A stretch of 37,294 bases of DNA, taken from positions 21,650-58,943 of the forward strand of contig NZ_JPUA01000013.1 in assembly GCF_002211105.1 (NCBI RefSeq), given 5' to 3'. The stretch's first letter is position 1, and every line of letters begins with the position of its first letter. The notes under the pieces are model-generated. The model ran no database searches and was not told the origin of the DNA. It saw nothing but the letters and a program-made list of their open reading frames with translations. This document shows, piece after piece, positions 25,613 through 33,577 of this stretch. This stretch comes from Halomonas campaniensis. Its GTDB lineage: Bacteria; Pseudomonadota; Gammaproteobacteria; Pseudomonadales; Halomonadaceae. The translations under genes were made by a program, and so were the position numbers.

Positions 25613-26629
25613 TTATCCATTTCTAAACAGGAAACTATAGGCATTTAACGCAGGTACACCGCCTAGGTGGGCGTAGAGCACCTTGGAGCCTGGCGGAAAA
25701 TCACCGTTGCGCACCATATCGATCATGCCGTGCATGGATTTGCCTTCGTAGACCGGATCGGTGAGCACGCCTTCAAGCCGAGCGCATAGGCGAATGGCTT
25801 CCAGCGTGCCTTCGTTGGGCAGGCCGTACTCGGGGCCGCCGTAGCGGGTATCCAAAATAACATCGTCATCGCTAATACCGCCTTCCAATTCCACCAGCTC
25901 AGCCGTATTGCGCGCAATGCGCAGGATCTGTTCACGGGTTTGCTCAGGCTTGGCAGAGGCGTCAATGCCAATCACTCGCTGGGCACGGCCATCGGCGGCA
26001 AACCCCACCACCATGCCCGCCTGAGTACTGCCGGTGACCGAGCACACCACGATGTAGTCGAATTTAAAGCCCAGCTCTTTCTCCTGCTGACGCACCTCTT
26101 CAGCAAAGCCAACGAAGCCCAAACCGCCGTAAGGGTGTTCAGAGCAACCCGCGGGTATCGGAAACGGTTTGCCACCACGCTGACGCACATCTTCCATCGC
26201 CTGCTCCCAGCTGGGACGAATGCCGATATCGAACCCCGCATCATCCAAGCGTACATCGGCGCCCATGATGCGGGACATCTCGATATTGCCCACTCGGTCA
26301 TATACCGCATCGGAGTAGTTGACCCAGTTCTCCTGCACCAGCACACACTGCATGCCCAGGTGAGCGGCCACTGCTGCCACTTGCCGGGTCTGGTTGGACT
26401 GGATGCCGCCAATCGATACCAGCGTATCGCAGCCTTTTTCCAGCGCCTCAGGAATTAAGTACTCCAGTTTGCGGGTTTTATTACCACCGAAGGCCAGGCC
26501 GCTGTTGCAGTCTTCGCGCTTGGCGTAGAGCTCAACTTCACCACCTAAATGTTCGCTTAGCCGCTTGAGCGGCGTAATGGGAGAGGGGCCAAAGGTGAGT
26601 GGGTAACGTGGGAAGCGTTCGAGGTTCAT
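25613..26629 (-). CDS. acdS: 1-Aminocyclopropane-1-carboxylate (ACC) deaminase
   Basis: 338 residues, the standard length. The PLP enzyme splits ACC, the ethylene precursor of plants, into 2-oxobutanoate and ammonia. The residues that separate true ACC deaminases from D-cysteine desulfhydrases are all present: Lys51 (GGNKTRK), Ser78 (GGIQSNQT), Tyr294 and Glu295 (DPVYEGKS) and Leu322 (AHLGG). GGAG lies before the ATG. The gene is divergent from an Lrp/AsnC-type regulator, the standard acdS-acdR arrangement. The enzyme is cytoplasmic and lets plant-associated bacteria use ACC as nitrogen source and lower plant ethylene. Confidence 0.96.
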   Translation of the reverse strand: MNLERFPRYPLTFGPSPITPLKRLSEHLGGEVELYAKREDCNSGLAFGGNKTRKLEYLIPEALEKGCDTLVSIGGIQSNQTRQVAAVAAHLGMQCVLVQENWVNYSDAVYDRVGNIEMSRIMGADVRLDDAGFDIGIRPSWEQAMEDVRQRGGKPFPIPAGCSEHPYGGLGFVGFAEEVRQQEKELGFKFDYIVVCSVTGSTQAGMVVGFAADGRAQRVIGIDASAKPEQTREQILRIARNTAELVELEGGISDDDVILDTRYGGPEYGLPNEGTLEAIRLCARLEGVLTDPVYEGKSMHGMIDMVRNGDFPPGSKVLYAHLGGVPALNAYSFLFRNG

Positions 26630-26832
26630 AGCAATCTCCAGCTTTAAAACATTGGGGGCGATATAGGGCGGCTAAGGTTGTTGTGAACAATTGGCGTGCT
26701 CTCTGCTATTTATAGTAAGTGTTAGCTATGATTTTTGTGTTGCAAAGTTGGCTGGTTTAAAGCAATAAAAGTTGCTAAAACATGTTTTATGTGGGTTTAA
26801 ATAGTGTTTGTAGATGAATAGGGTAAATAATA
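26630..26832. promoter_or_regulatory. Divergent acdS-acdR control region with palindrome
   Basis: This AT-rich 203-bp gap holds a perfect 14-bp palindrome, TAAAACATGTTTTA, at 26776-26789. A repeat-like stretch around CTATTTATAGTAAGTGTTAGCTATG lies nearer acdS. AT-rich palindromes suit Lrp-type binding sites, so the regulator encoded alongside may bind here. No promoter is clear enough to place. Confidence 0.45.
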
Positions 26833-27339
26833 ATGCGCTCAAAAACCTCCCGTTCACGTCCTGAGCCTGATGATCAGGCCGCTGAACTAGACCGAACAGA
26901 TCGGCGTATCCTTAAACTGCTTCAGGACGATGCCACGCTCTCCAATGTGGCACTGGCAGAGCAGGTGAGCTTGAGCCCGGCGGCGTGCTTACGCAGGGTG
27001 GAAAAGCTTAAGCGGGATGGGGTAATCAGCCGGGTGGTGGCCCATTTAGACCCGGAGCAGCTACAGGCGGGTATGGTGGTATTGATTGGCGTGGTACTGG
27101 ATCGCTCGACGCCGGAATCCTTCGCGGCCTTTGAAAAGGCGGCCCAGAAGGTTTCTGGCTGTATGGAGTGTCACGTAGTAACGGGGGAGTTTGATTATTT
27201 TATGCTGGTACGCACCCGGGACAGCCAAAGCTTCAACAGGCTGCACGCTGAACAGTTGCTCTACCTGCCCGGCGTGCGCCAGATCCGCTCGTTTATGGGG
27301 CTGCGTCAGGTGGTCTCGACCCATAAGGTGCTGGTTTAG
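26833..27339 (+). CDS. acdR: Lrp/AsnC family regulator, probable ACC deaminase activator
   Basis: 168 residues. The N-terminal HTH covers about residues 19-70 (LDRTDRRILKLLQDDATLSNVALAEQVSLSPAACLRRVEKLKRDGVI). The C-terminal RAM effector domain covers about 85-160, with CHVVTGEFDYFMLVRT and the end pattern LPGVRQIRSFMGLRQV. It is divergent from acdS, as in known acdR-acdS pairs where the Lrp-type AcdR activates acdS in response to ACC. The family is certain; the regulatory role follows from position. The Shine-Dalgarno site before the ATG is weak. Confidence 0.88.
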   Translation: MRSKTSRSRPEPDDQAAELDRTDRRILKLLQDDATLSNVALAEQVSLSPAACLRRVEKLKRDGVISRVVAHLDPEQLQAGMVVLIGVVLDRSTPESFAAFEKAAQKVSGCMECHVVTGEFDYFMLVRTRDSQSFNRLHAEQLLYLPGVRQIRSFMGLRQVVSTHKVLV

Positions 27340-27753
27340 TCTTTTGGAAAGCGGGGTTGTAATCAATAGATCGTCACTATGTGACAAGCCATTTTTGGTT
27401 TTCTGGTCGGCATCTGCTGCGGGGGTGTTACTGACGACCAATAATGCGGGGGGGGGGCAATACACTGCTGAGTCATCTGTCGAATCCAATGACAATTTTC
27501 GCATTTATTGGCATATTTTCGACTATAGTCCCAGGGGAAAGTGATGCCTCAGCAACTTGCTGCGAATAATGCATCAGTAGTTGAACACACTGGCTTTGGC
27601 GATGTATACGCAATCTCGTTTTCCGATAAGTTCTATTCACCCCCCCCCCATTATGATGGTAGGCCTGGCGGTAATAGCCAGTGGAGCTGCAGTCACTTAA
27701 GAGTACCCAAGTAAAGGCACTTGAGCGTATTTCGATATCAACTAGGATGTGCC
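27340..27753. other. 414-bp stretch without a recognisable gene, with inverted homopolymer tracts
   Basis: The stretch between acdR and the AlbA-type gene holds a G10 tract (27448-27457) and a C10 tract (27640-27649). ATAAT precedes the first (27441-27445, with GC between) and ATTAT follows the second (27650-27654), so the two ends are near-perfect inverted copies about 180 bp apart. Nested inverted repeats lie at 27542-27576 (TGATGC with GCATCA, CAGCAA with TTGCTG inside). TATAGT at 27524-27529 and AGGGGA at 27533-27538 precede a 56-codon ORF. Otherwise I see nothing recognisable, and no insertion sequence. Confidence 0.6.
27544..27714 (+). CDS. Possible small ORF of 56 residues with an embedded C10 tract
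   Basis: The ATG at 27544 follows AGGGGA at 6-bp spacing, better than many real genes. The product begins MPQQLAANNASVVEHTGFGD and the C10 tract encodes three prolines (SPPPHYDG). The stop is TAA at 27712. A slip of one base in the tract would change the C-terminal half. It is in the same frame as the AlbA-type gene, with a single stop codon between them. I do not recognise the product. It could be a leader peptide, a real small gene or chance. Confidence 0.25.
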   Translation: MPQQLAANNASVVEHTGFGDVYAISFSDKFYSPPPHYDGRPGGNSQWSCSHLRVPK

Positions 27754-29232
27754 ATGACCACCGCGACCATTGAACAGCGCTTAAGCGAGCCTGAAGGTAA
27801 GCAGCTTGAATTCAAGCGCGACTTGTCATCGCCCAAGCCGATATTGAAAACCTTGGTCGCTTTTGCCAACACAGCAGGTGGTCAACTGATCATTGGTGTT
27901 GACGACGACGGCACAGTGCTAGGCGTGGATGATCCGCTGGATATGGAGGAGCGCCTTACTAGCATGATCGCGGATGCCATTCACCCCCGGCTATTGCCCA
28001 ATATTGAATTGGTTAGCGTGGATGAACATACCCTGGTGTGTATTGAAGTGTTTTTGAGTAGCGCTCGCCCACACTTTCTCAGAGCGTTAGGCGAAGAAAA
28101 CGGTGTGCTGGTGCGGCTCGGTTCGAGTAATCGGCAGGCGGGGTTGGCTCTTATCCAGGAGATGCAGCGCCAAGCGAGCGGCACTACGTTTGATGTTCAG
28201 CCCATGCTCGAACTTAGCCGTGACGACCTTGACCAAAACGCCATACAGCAAGCCTTCAGCAGCGAACAACCGCTTGATGACAACAAGTTACGAACATTAC
28301 GGCTACTGGTGCCGTATCAAGGTCGCCTAGTACCCAGCGTTGGTGGAATTTTGTTGTTTGGCCACGAGCGCCACTGGCACTTTGAAGATGCCTGGATTCA
28401 GTGTGGGCGTTTTCGCGGCACCGATAAGGTCGAGATCTTTGATCAGGCAGATATCCACTCGCCGCTACCCCAAGCGGTTGATGAAATTGAGTTATTTCTC
28501 AAAAAACACGCCTTCAAGCAAGCAGAGTTTGGGGCCATGCGCCGTCGCGATGTCTGGAGCATTCCACTGACCATATTGCGTGAAGCGATCATCAATGCCT
28601 TGGTACATAGTGACTACTCCCAGCGCGGTAGCCCTATACGCATTGGTTTTTTTGACGACCGTATCGAGATTGAAAGCCCAGGGCTGCTCATGCCTGGCAT
28701 GACCATAGAAGACATGAAACGCGGCGTTTCCATGATTCGCAACCCAGTGATTGCCCGCGTGTTTCGTGAGCTAGGACTGATAGAGCAGTGGGGCAGCGGT
28801 GTAAAGCGTATTTTCGCGGAAGCCCACGCCCAAGGGCTGCCAGAGCCGCATATTGAAGAAATTGTCAATCGCGTGCGTTTGAGTATTCGGCTGGCCGCAC
28901 CGGTTGCGATCCAGCAGTCAGCTTCACTGACCCAGGCTGAGTCAGTGAAGTCAGCGTCACGGCTAGAGTCACGGCTAGAGTCACGGCTAGAGTCAGCGCT
29001 GGCAGCCAGAGTGCTGCTGATACTGCAGCAGGAGCCGCTGGGAAAAGCAGCCATGGCGCGTGAGCTGGGTCACAAGGGCGTCTCCGGTGAACTCAATAAA
29101 CAGGTAGGCAATTTACGCCAGCAGCAGTTTATTGAAATGACGCTGCCCGAGAAGCCCAATAGCCGCCTTCAGCAATACCGCTTAACCCCTAAAGGGCAGC
29201 GCTTTTTGCAGGACACTAAGGATCTAACATGA
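27754..29232 (+). CDS. AlbA_2/Schlafen-type ATP-binding regulator with C-terminal winged helix
   Basis: About 492 residues from the preferred ATG. The N-terminal AlbA_2 (Schlafen AAA_4) domain has LEFKRDLSSPKPILKTLVAFANTAGGQLIIGVDDDGTVLGVDDP. A GHKL-type HATPase_c_4 region follows, with LREAIINALVHSDYSQRGSPIRIGFFDDRIEIESPGLL and WGSGVKRIFAEA. A repeat-rich linker with three RLES units leads to a C-terminal winged-helix region (about 410-490) ending in LTPKGQRFLQ. Such proteins are annotated as putative transcriptional regulators or RecG-like; some relatives occur in defence islands. The ATG at 27754 has AGGATG upstream and the domain starts soon after it, so it is preferred over TTG at 27721. 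The role is unknown. Confidence 0.85.
   Translation: MTTATIEQRLSEPEGKQLEFKRDLSSPKPILKTLVAFANTAGGQLIIGVDDDGTVLGVDDPLDMEERLTSMIADAIHPRLLPNIELVSVDEHTLVCIEVFLSSARPHFLRALGEENGVLVRLGSSNRQAGLALIQEMQRQASGTTFDVQPMLELSRDDLDQNAIQQAFSSEQPLDDNKLRTLRLLVPYQGRLVPSVGGILLFGHERHWHFEDAWIQCGRFRGTDKVEIFDQADIHSPLPQAVDEIELFLKKHAFKQAEFGAMRRRDVWSIPLTILREAIINALVHSDYSQRGSPIRIGFFDDRIEIESPGLLMPGMTIEDMKRGVSMIRNPVIARVFRELGLIEQWGSGVKRIFAEAHAQGLPEPHIEEIVNRVRLSIRLAAPVAIQQSASLTQAESVKSASRLESRLESRLESALAARVLLILQQEPLGKAAMARELGHKGVSGELNKQVGNLRQQQFIEMTLPEKPNSRLQQYRLTPKGQRFLQDTKDLT
28922..28950 (+). repeat. Perfect 10-bp inverted repeat in the AlbA-gene linker
   Basis: CTTCACTGAC (28922-28931) and GTCAGTGAAG (28941-28950) are exact reverse complements with a 9-base loop. 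They lie in the coding region for the interdomain linker, just before the tandem 12-bp repeat. Confidence 0.6.
28957..28992 (+). repeat. Tandem 12-bp coding repeat, three copies
   Basis: The unit TCACGGCTAGAG occurs three times in perfect register, encoding repeated Arg-Leu-Glu-Ser. Because the unit is a multiple of three, copy-number change would lengthen or shorten the linker without breaking the frame. Confidence 0.9.
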
Positions 29233-29337
29233 ACACCGCCATTCATAATGGCCGCTTCTAGAAACGTTAAATACCCGACATATCAGGGCTACCTTCTTGA
29301 CTACCCCGTTGAAGCGTTGTCGCAGGTTTACTGTCGA

Positions 29338-29712
29338 TTATTCTCTTACTGTGGGCTCTGGCCGGGTGGCCAGCCAAACGGCAATCAGCATCAGTAGAGC
29401 GATCACGCCCCAGCGAGTCCAGCCGGGGCCGAGTGACCAAGCGGTGATCAGAGCACTCAACGCTATCATGCTAACAGCCGCCAACTTAGCGTGCCGGGGG
29501 ATGGCGCGCTCTTGCTCCCAAGTAACCAGCAGTGGCCCGACATAGTGGCGGGAGCGGATCCAGGCCTCAAAGCGCGGTGAGCCTTTGGAGGCACAGTAAA
29601 CAGCCATTAGCATAAACACGGTGGTCGGCAGCAGGGGCAGAAAGATGCCTAATACACCGATGCTAAAACTCATCCCTGCCAACACGACCCACATGAGGCT
29701 GATCAGTCTCAT
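29338..29712 (-). CDS. YbaN-like DUF454 inner-membrane protein
   Basis: 124 residues with about four hydrophobic segments. The N-terminal pattern GVLGIFLPLLPTTVFMLMAVYCASKGSPRFEAWIRSRHYVGPLL is diagnostic of the DUF454/YbaN family. Its function is unknown. It follows the heme operon on the same strand after a 111-bp gap, and in several proteobacteria DUF454 genes lie near heme or iron uptake genes, so it may be linked to the operon. The gap holds a small inverted repeat (29765-29770 with 29775-29780) that could mark a separate promoter. The gene converges with the AlbA-type gene. Confidence 0.88.
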   Translation of the reverse strand: MRLISLMWVVLAGMSFSIGVLGIFLPLLPTTVFMLMAVYCASKGSPRFEAWIRSRHYVGPLLVTWEQERAIPRHAKLAAVSMIALSALITAWSLGPGWTRWGVIALLMLIAVWLATRPEPTVRE

Positions 29713-29764
29713 TCTTGCTCCCCAATTAGCGCGCGGTGATGCATATATTGCCCGTTACGTATGG

Positions 29765-29780
29765 ATAAGTATGGACTTAT
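29765..29780. repeat. Short inverted repeat upstream of the DUF454 gene
   Basis: ATAAGT (29765-29770) and ACTTAT (29775-29780) flank ATGG. The repeat is 52 bp ahead of the DUF454 start, in an AT-rich patch between hmuV and that gene. It may be a binding site or a weak hairpin. Confidence 0.35.
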
Positions 29781-29823
29781 ATGAGGGCTTTGCCACTCGG
29801 CTCGTTGGCTGCTGAAAGCCGTC

Positions 29824-30585
29824 TTAAGGCGCCAGGGCGAGCAGAGGCTTGCCATGGGGGCCGCCCTCAATGTGCTGCAGCTCGGCCGCGTAAATCTTCG
29901 CGATGGTTGCGGGGTTGAGTACTTGGTTGGGTAGACCATGGTCAATACGCTGCCCTTGATGTAGCAACCATACCCGGTCAGCGTAGGTGCTGGCGAGATT
30001 AAGGTCGTGGAGCACGCAAACAATGGCCATGTGGTGCTGCGTGGCCCAACCGCGCAGTTGGCGCATCAGGCGCTGCTGCTGGCCGATATCCAAGGCGCTG
30101 GTAGGCTCATCCAGAAGTAAAATACCGCCATCCTTGGCGGTGGGAGAACACCTTGAGAGTAGCTGGCAGGCGCCTCTCGCGATCATCACCCGCTGGCGTT
30201 CGCCGCCGGACAGCGAGAGTACGCTGCGCTTGGCGAGGCGGGTTAGATCCAGATCATCCAGTAGCGCCGCTACTAGTGATTTAGCCGGGTTACTGCCTAG
30301 ACTCAACAGCTCGTCGGTTTGCCAGTCAAAGCCGGGTAACTCCTGCTGGGCGACCAACGCTCGGCGATTGGCAAGTTCGGCAATGGGCCATTCGCGCAAG
30401 GGTGTGCCATCCAGATGTAGTTCGCCCTGTTCGGCAGCTCGAAACCCCGACAGCATGCTGAGCAATGTGCTCTTGCCCGCGCCGTTGGGGCCGACAATGG
30501 CTAGCAGCTCGCCGGGGCGAATCGTGCCATCCAGTGGAGCGATAGTAGGTGTGGTGGTTAAGCCAGCCTGATGGAGCGTTAGCAT
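29824..30585 (-). CDS. hmuV: Heme ABC transporter ATP-binding protein
   Basis: 253 residues. It has Walker A GPNGAGKST, signature LSGGERQRVMIARG, Walker [13 protein letters not shown] and the H-loop region VCVLHDLNLAS, with the overall pattern of FepC/HmuV ATPases. It powers heme import through HmuU from the HmuT receptor. Its start overlaps the end of hmuU by 7 bp. It is the last clear gene of the heme operon. Confidence 0.94.
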   Translation of the reverse strand: MLTLHQAGLTTTPTIAPLDGTIRPGELLAIVGPNGAGKSTLLSMLSGFRAAEQGELHLDGTPLREWPIAELANRRALVAQQELPGFDWQTDELLSLGSNPAKSLVAALLDDLDLTRLAKRSVLSLSGGERQRVMIARGACQLLSRCSPTAKDGGILLLDEPTSALDIGQQQRLMRQLRGWATQHHMAIVCVLHDLNLASTYADRVWLLHQGQRIDHGLPNQVLNPATIAKIYAAELQHIEGGPHGKPLLALAP

Positions 30586-31619
30586 GCTCGGTTCCTACGC
30601 ATTAGTAGGTACAGGAAGTAAGGGCCGCCGAGCAGGCTAGTCAGCAGCCCGACGGGGATTTCTGCCGGGGCAGCGACGGTGCGGGCCAGGGTGTCAGCCA
30701 CGACCAGCAGTAGCGCGCCGCCGAGCATCGAAGCGGGTAGCAACAGCCGGTGGCCAGGCCCTAGCCAAAGCCGCAGGCAGTGGGGCACCAGCAGGCCCAA
30801 AAAGCCAATGACGCCGGTGAGCGCCACACAGATTCCTACTCCCAGTGAGGTCGCGATCACCACCCGGCGTTTTAAACGCGCCGCATCCAGTCCCGCCGCA
30901 TGGGCGGTAGCTTCACCCAACTGGAGCAGGTCGAGTTCACGAGCGCTGCGCATTAACAGCCATAGGGCAACGGCAATCAGGACGAGTGCTAAGGCCGTGG
31001 TGCGCCACAGGGCGTTAGTCAGCGTACCCATGCCCCATAAACTAAGCTGGCGTAGCTGTTCATCGCTGGCGATAAAGGCTAAAACCCCACCGCCAGCTCC
31101 GGCTAGGGTGTTGATGGCCAAACCAGCCAGTAGCAGGGTCATCACAGCGGCACTGCCGCCGCCCTGGCGCTTGGCGATGCCAAAGACAATCAAACAGACG
31201 CATAAGGCGCCCAGAAAGCCTGCCGCAAACTGACCGTAAAGGCTGCCTGTGCCGCTGTTTTGAAAGAGCACGATCCATACCGCTACGAAAAGCCCGGCAC
31301 CGCTGGCAAGGCCAAGCAGAGTAGGGTCGGCCAGCGGGTTACGAAACAGCCCTTGCATAGCGGCGCCGCTACCGGCAAGCATTGCACCCACTGCCACGCC
31401 CAGCAGTAAGCGCGGCAGGCGCAGTTGCCACCACACTTGAATACTGAGCGGGTCGGCTTGGCCGCTGATGAGTCCCCAGAGGGAAATGCCCAACGCACCG
31501 GAGGCGGCCGCCCAAGCTAAGGCCAGCAGCAGCGCTGCGGTTAAACCGGCGAGCACGCGGCTGGTTCGGCTAAGCGGCAGCCGCATCCAGAAGCGGTTAG
31601 TGTGAAGTATGGCTATCAT
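30579..31619 (-). CDS. hmuU: Heme ABC transporter permease (FecCD family)
   Basis: 346 residues, about ten membrane helices. Typical FecCD stretches are QLRLPRLLLGVAVGAMLAGSGAAMQGLFRNPLADPTLLGLASGAG in the N-terminal half and GVIGFLGLLVPHCLRLWLGPGHRLLLPAS near the C-terminus, the latter forming the coupling helix for HmuV. The start overlaps the hmuT stop by 4 bp (ATGA type), indicating translational coupling. Confidence 0.94.
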   Translation of the reverse strand: MIAILHTNRFWMRLPLSRTSRVLAGLTAALLLALAWAAASGALGISLWGLISGQADPLSIQVWWQLRLPRLLLGVAVGAMLAGSGAAMQGLFRNPLADPTLLGLASGAGLFVAVWIVLFQNSGTGSLYGQFAAGFLGALCVCLIVFGIAKRQGGGSAAVMTLLLAGLAINTLAGAGGGVLAFIASDEQLRQLSLWGMGTLTNALWRTTALALVLIAVALWLLMRSARELDLLQLGEATAHAAGLDAARLKRRVVIATSLGVGICVALTGVIGFLGLLVPHCLRLWLGPGHRLLLPASMLGGALLLVVADTLARTVAAPAEIPVGLLTSLLGGPYFLYLLMRRNRAC

Positions 31620-32494
31620 GGGCTTAGCTGGGCGCTAGTTGGTACGCCCAATAGCGCTTCAACGTCCTGGCGCAGGGTGAGTAGCTGATCGGGCGTGCGC
31701 GGGCCAAAGCCAAGCAAGGCTTGGTCATCAATGACAATCAGCTGTTGCTCTCGGCCTGCGGGGGTTAACGCCATACCGGGTAACTGCCATAGCGCGGCTT
31801 CGCCACCCATTGCCGCCAGGCCACGCTCGGAGACAACCACAACCTCCGGCGCTTGCCGGGCCAGGGCTTCGGCACCCACGCTGTGATAGCCCTGCATCGC
31901 GGCGAAGGCATTGGTCAGGCCCACCGCTTCGAGCGCGCTATGTGCTGCGGTATCGCTGCCCGCCGCCCGAGGTGTTAAGCCGCTATGCTGCATGATAAAC
32001 ATGGCTCGGGTCGGGGGTAGGGCAGGCAGGTTGGCTAGCCGGTCAAGTTTCTCATCCAAAGCGTCTGCCAATGCCCCAGCTGCGTCACTGCGATCAGTTA
32101 ATTGGCCGACGGCGCGGACTTTATCGGCAATGGCATCAAGGGTTGGCGGGGCGTTAATAGTGGCGACGTCGATCCCCACCGCCTCAAGCTGCGCCAGCAC
32201 TTCCTTGGGGCCTGCGTGCCCTGCGGCTAACACCCGGTTAGGTTTAACCGACAGGACGCTTTCAGCGGAGAGCTGGCGCAGGTAACCCACCGAGGGCAGC
32301 TCGGCCATTGCCGGTGGGTGCACCACGGTGTCGTCCCGAGCAATAACATTGATATCGGCATCCAGGGCGGCCAGGGTTTCGGCAATATCACCGCCCAGCA
32401 CTACCCAGCGCTCGCTGGCCAATGCGGCCCCGGTGGTTAGCCATCCTATAAGCAGTACTGCCAGTGAGCGGCGCATCAGGCGTTTTGCGTTCAT
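31616..32494 (-). CDS. hmuT: Periplasmic heme-binding protein
   Basis: 292 residues. A signal peptide ends near GAALA at residue 26. The mature protein starts with ERWVVLGGDIAETLAALDADINVIARDDTVVHPP and LPSVGYLRQLSAESVLSVKPNRVLA, the pattern of HmuT/ShuT receptors; the Tyr in VGYLRQLSAE is the likely axial heme ligand. It collects heme from the outer-membrane receptor and passes it to HmuUV. It overlaps hmuS and hmuU by 4 bp each. Confidence 0.93.
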   Translation of the reverse strand: MNAKRLMRRSLAVLLIGWLTTGAALASERWVVLGGDIAETLAALDADINVIARDDTVVHPPAMAELPSVGYLRQLSAESVLSVKPNRVLAAGHAGPKEVLAQLEAVGIDVATINAPPTLDAIADKVRAVGQLTDRSDAAGALADALDEKLDRLANLPALPPTRAMFIMQHSGLTPRAAGSDTAAHSALEAVGLTNAFAAMQGYHSVGAEALARQAPEVVVVSERGLAAMGGEAALWQLPGMALTPAGREQQLIVIDDQALLGFGPRTPDQLLTLRQDVEALLGVPTSAQLSP

Positions 32495-33546
32495 GCCACC
32501 GCCTCTTGGCTGCCGAGCTCATCCAGCAACTGCCGCCACTCGCGACGCTCCGCGCGGCCTTCCTGGCGCTGTGCGTAGAGTTGCAGCACTAGCGAACCTT
32601 CGGCGTCGAAGGCTTCAATGCTGGTCACGCCGCCGTCGCGGTTGGGTTTGCTGACTTGCCACACTTGGTCAATTGCGGTGTCATCAAGGTGCAGGGTGAA
32701 CTGCTCGCCAAATAGATTCAGCCAGCCGCGGGCGCGTTGCGGGGTGGGTAATTTACCGGTGCGGATCTGTACGCAGCCGGGGCTAGCGACAAACAGCATC
32801 AACGGCAGCGCGCGTAGGCTTGCATGCTGCAGCACTGTTTCCAGGGCATTGACGGGCAGCGTTTGGGTATAGCGGCCTTCCATTAACTGGTTGGCCTCAA
32901 TACGCTCCAGATGATGGCGCTGGAGGAGGGCAAAGAACTGGTGCACGTCGCGCATCGCGGCCCACTCGCTAGCGAGGGTCGGCGCTTCGGGCAGTGGGCG
33001 CTTTAGGCGGGGCATGCTTTGGGTAAATGCAGGAGTGTCCCGAGTGCCCAAGGCTGCTAAGGCACCCCAGGGGCGCGGCAGCGGGTTCTCCAGGGCAAAG
33101 CACTTGTGAACGGCGCAGCCATGCTGGTTGAATATTTGCAGGCTCCAGCGCCACTGCGCCTCTTGCGTGCTGGTGTCCGGCATAGGATCACGAATCAGGC
33201 AGGCCCAGTGCCAGTTCGTGTAGAGCAGCCGTAAATCCAGGCCGCCAGGATCGAGCAACAGGCCAGTATGCTCCCCGCCGCTAAGCTCAGGGTAGTCGCC
33301 GGTTTGCTCTAGCACGGCCAGCCGGGAGCGAGTCAACGCCTTAACCCGCCCCAACTGGGGCAGGTAAGCGGCGATATCTCTGGGCGAGAGCGGCAGCGTC
33401 CACACGTCGCGCCCTAAACGGGCGGCCTGCAGCTCGCCTTCGCTGATCGATAAGCGTTCGGCAATCTCAATCGCCGGTAGCCGCGGCTGCGCGGCGCGTG
33501 CCGCGTCAAAGGCTTCGATAATCGCGATCTGTTGGGATGGAATCAT
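32491..33546 (-). CDS. hmuS: Hemin-degrading/heme-trafficking factor (HemS family)
   Basis: 351 residues, the usual size for HemS/HmuS/PhuS proteins, built from two homologous halves. Recognisable parts are AERLSISEGELQAARLG, RNEHCHHE-like positions replaced by EHTGLLLDPGGLDLRLLYTNW, and in the second half RMEGRYTQTLPVN and GWLNLFGEQFTLHLDDTAIDQVWQVSKPNRDGGVTSIEAFDAEG. These cytoplasmic proteins bind imported heme and deliver it to a heme oxygenase or degrade it. The gene sits between the receptor gene and hmuT, 31 bp from the former. Confidence 0.92.
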   Translation of the reverse strand: MIPSQQIAIIEAFDAARAAQPRLPAIEIAERLSISEGELQAARLGRDVWTLPLSPRDIAAYLPQLGRVKALTRSRLAVLEQTGDYPELSGGEHTGLLLDPGGLDLRLLYTNWHWACLIRDPMPDTSTQEAQWRWSLQIFNQHGCAVHKCFALENPLPRPWGALAALGTRDTPAFTQSMPRLKRPLPEAPTLASEWAAMRDVHQFFALLQRHHLERIEANQLMEGRYTQTLPVNALETVLQHASLRALPLMLFVASPGCVQIRTGKLPTPQRARGWLNLFGEQFTLHLDDTAIDQVWQVSKPNRDGGVTSIEAFDAEGSLVLQLYAQRQEGRAERREWRQLLDELGSQEAVA

Positions 33547-33577
33547 GACGCACCTCTATCGGGTTGACTGCATGGAT

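Noticed and set aside
27061..27504. Long open frame on the minus strand across acdR and the G10 tract
   Set aside because: It lies antisense to a clear Lrp/AsnC gene, and its product has no recognisable motif.
27191..27544. Alternative plus-strand frame covering the end of acdR and the G10 tract
   Set aside because: It starts inside acdR in another frame with an unusual Cys/Arg-rich product; treated as a shadow frame.
27721..27753. TTG start at 27721 for the AlbA-type gene
   Set aside because: The ATG at 27754 has AGGATG at proper spacing, and the conserved domain begins just after it.
27340..27753. Insertion sequence or prophage remnant
   Set aside because: I found no transposase or integrase fragment, no terminal repeat beyond the homopolymer ends and no target-site duplication that I could see.
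28957..28992. Tandem 12-bp repeat as a CRISPR or VNTR array
   Set aside because: There are only three units with no spacers, in frame inside a coding region; listed as a coding repeat.
29238..29252. GCCATT-CAT-AATGGC hairpin after the AlbA-type gene as a terminator
   Set aside because: The stem is only 6 bp with a 3-base loop and no T tract; too weak to call.
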